DNA of 64,000 nucleotides, from positions 42,294 through 106,293 of the forward strand of contig RIBL01000011.1 of the NCBI GenBank assembly GCA_003762875.1. Reading direction: 5' to 3'. This DNA comes from Muribaculaceae bacterium Isolate-110 (HZI) (GTDB lineage: Bacteria > Bacteroidota > Bacteroidia > Bacteroidales > Muribaculaceae). The notes under the pieces are model-generated. The model did not search any database. It was not told the DNA's origin and saw only the letters and a list, made by a program, of their open reading frames with translations. The position numbers were made by a program, and so were the translations under genes. This document shows, in pieces, positions 63,909-64,000 of this stretch; position 1 is the stretch's first letter, and each line of letters opens with the position of its first letter.

Positions 63909-64000
63909 CTAAAAAAAGGACCAGTCAAATTTTGACCGGTCCTGGCAAGTTTGTAATTTTAGGTGACCAAACTTAAAATTCAAACTAATGGATTTGACAA
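63909..64000 (-). other. Possible 3' end of an upstream gene or mobile element
   Basis: On the minus strand a frame is open from the window edge to TAG at 63909 (29 codons, ending DRSKFDWSFF). It reads through the terminator palindrome, so it may be chance. If real, it could be the end of a transposase that truncated the neighbouring gene. Nothing beyond that can be supported. Confidence 0.25.
63917..63943 (-). terminator. Terminator-like palindrome at the right edge
   Basis: AGGACCAGTCAAA and TTTGACCGGTCCT pair with one mismatch, followed on the minus strand by seven Ts. It would end a minus-strand transcript coming from beyond the window, only 6 bases before the TAG that precedes the truncated gene. 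Confidence 0.75.

Overview
The window is chromosomal DNA of a Bacteroidales bacterium. The evidence is a SusC/SusD pair, Bacteroidota-type promoter boxes (TAnnTTTG at -7, sometimes TTTG about 19 bases upstream), many secreted glycosidases and peptidases with lipoprotein signals, an AraC-type regulator tail, and an RseC-RnfB-RnfC block. Coding regions are GC-rich with strong C/G preference at third codon positions, which fits a Muribaculaceae-like gut commensal; the family assignment is inference. No rRNA, tRNA, CRISPR array or complete insertion sequence was recognised.

Layout. 1-8 kb: the tail of an AraC/hybrid-sensor regulator, then a GH31-GH2-GH3 cluster with the activities needed to dismantle xyloglucan oligosaccharides. 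8-13 kb: a porin-like protein, a nucleoside-recognition (YjiH-like) membrane protein, and ahpC-ahpF on the minus strand. 13-19 kb: rseC-rnfB-rnfC without rnfDGEA, a thioredoxin-like lipoprotein and a coiled-coil protein with an AT-hook motif. 19-35 kb: a dipeptidyl peptidase IV, an unknown membrane protein, miaA, a minus-strand TPR/M3-peptidase pair, dxr, rseP, an RlmI-like methyltransferase and an M49 peptidase. 34-40 kb: small regulatory genes (PH-domain protein, cupin/HxlR divergent pair, MNT-HEPN toxin-antitoxin pair), then metK behind a probable SAM-II riboswitch, a nitroreductase, a PAS protein and a basic small protein. 40-45 kb: susD and susC, whose promoter spacer carries a homopolymer tract. 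45-51 kb: ybaK-aroC-radical SAM-upp on the minus strand, divergent from two sulfur amino-acid PLP enzymes. 51-55 kb: a large LruC-domain lipoprotein broken by a frameshift. 55-61 kb: pnp, a GT32 glycosyltransferase, and a patatin/GH13 pair. 61-64 kb: an AT-rich segment unlike the rest, with two secreted proteins that look acquired and damaged.

The most unusual feature at window scale is a set of long, almost perfect inverted repeats at gene 3' ends. They belong to at least three word families (GATACAAAAGGAC/CTCAAAAG; ACAGGAGTACAG; ATAACCTTATAACC plus a TTGCCCGAAGGGCAA hairpin). They look like terminators that have become a dispersed repeat family. Other points worth checking are the incomplete rnf operon, the SAM-II-like leader of metK, the G-tract in the susC promoter, the frameshifted LruC gene, and a secreted protein whose HExxH zinc site appears to have become RDxxR.
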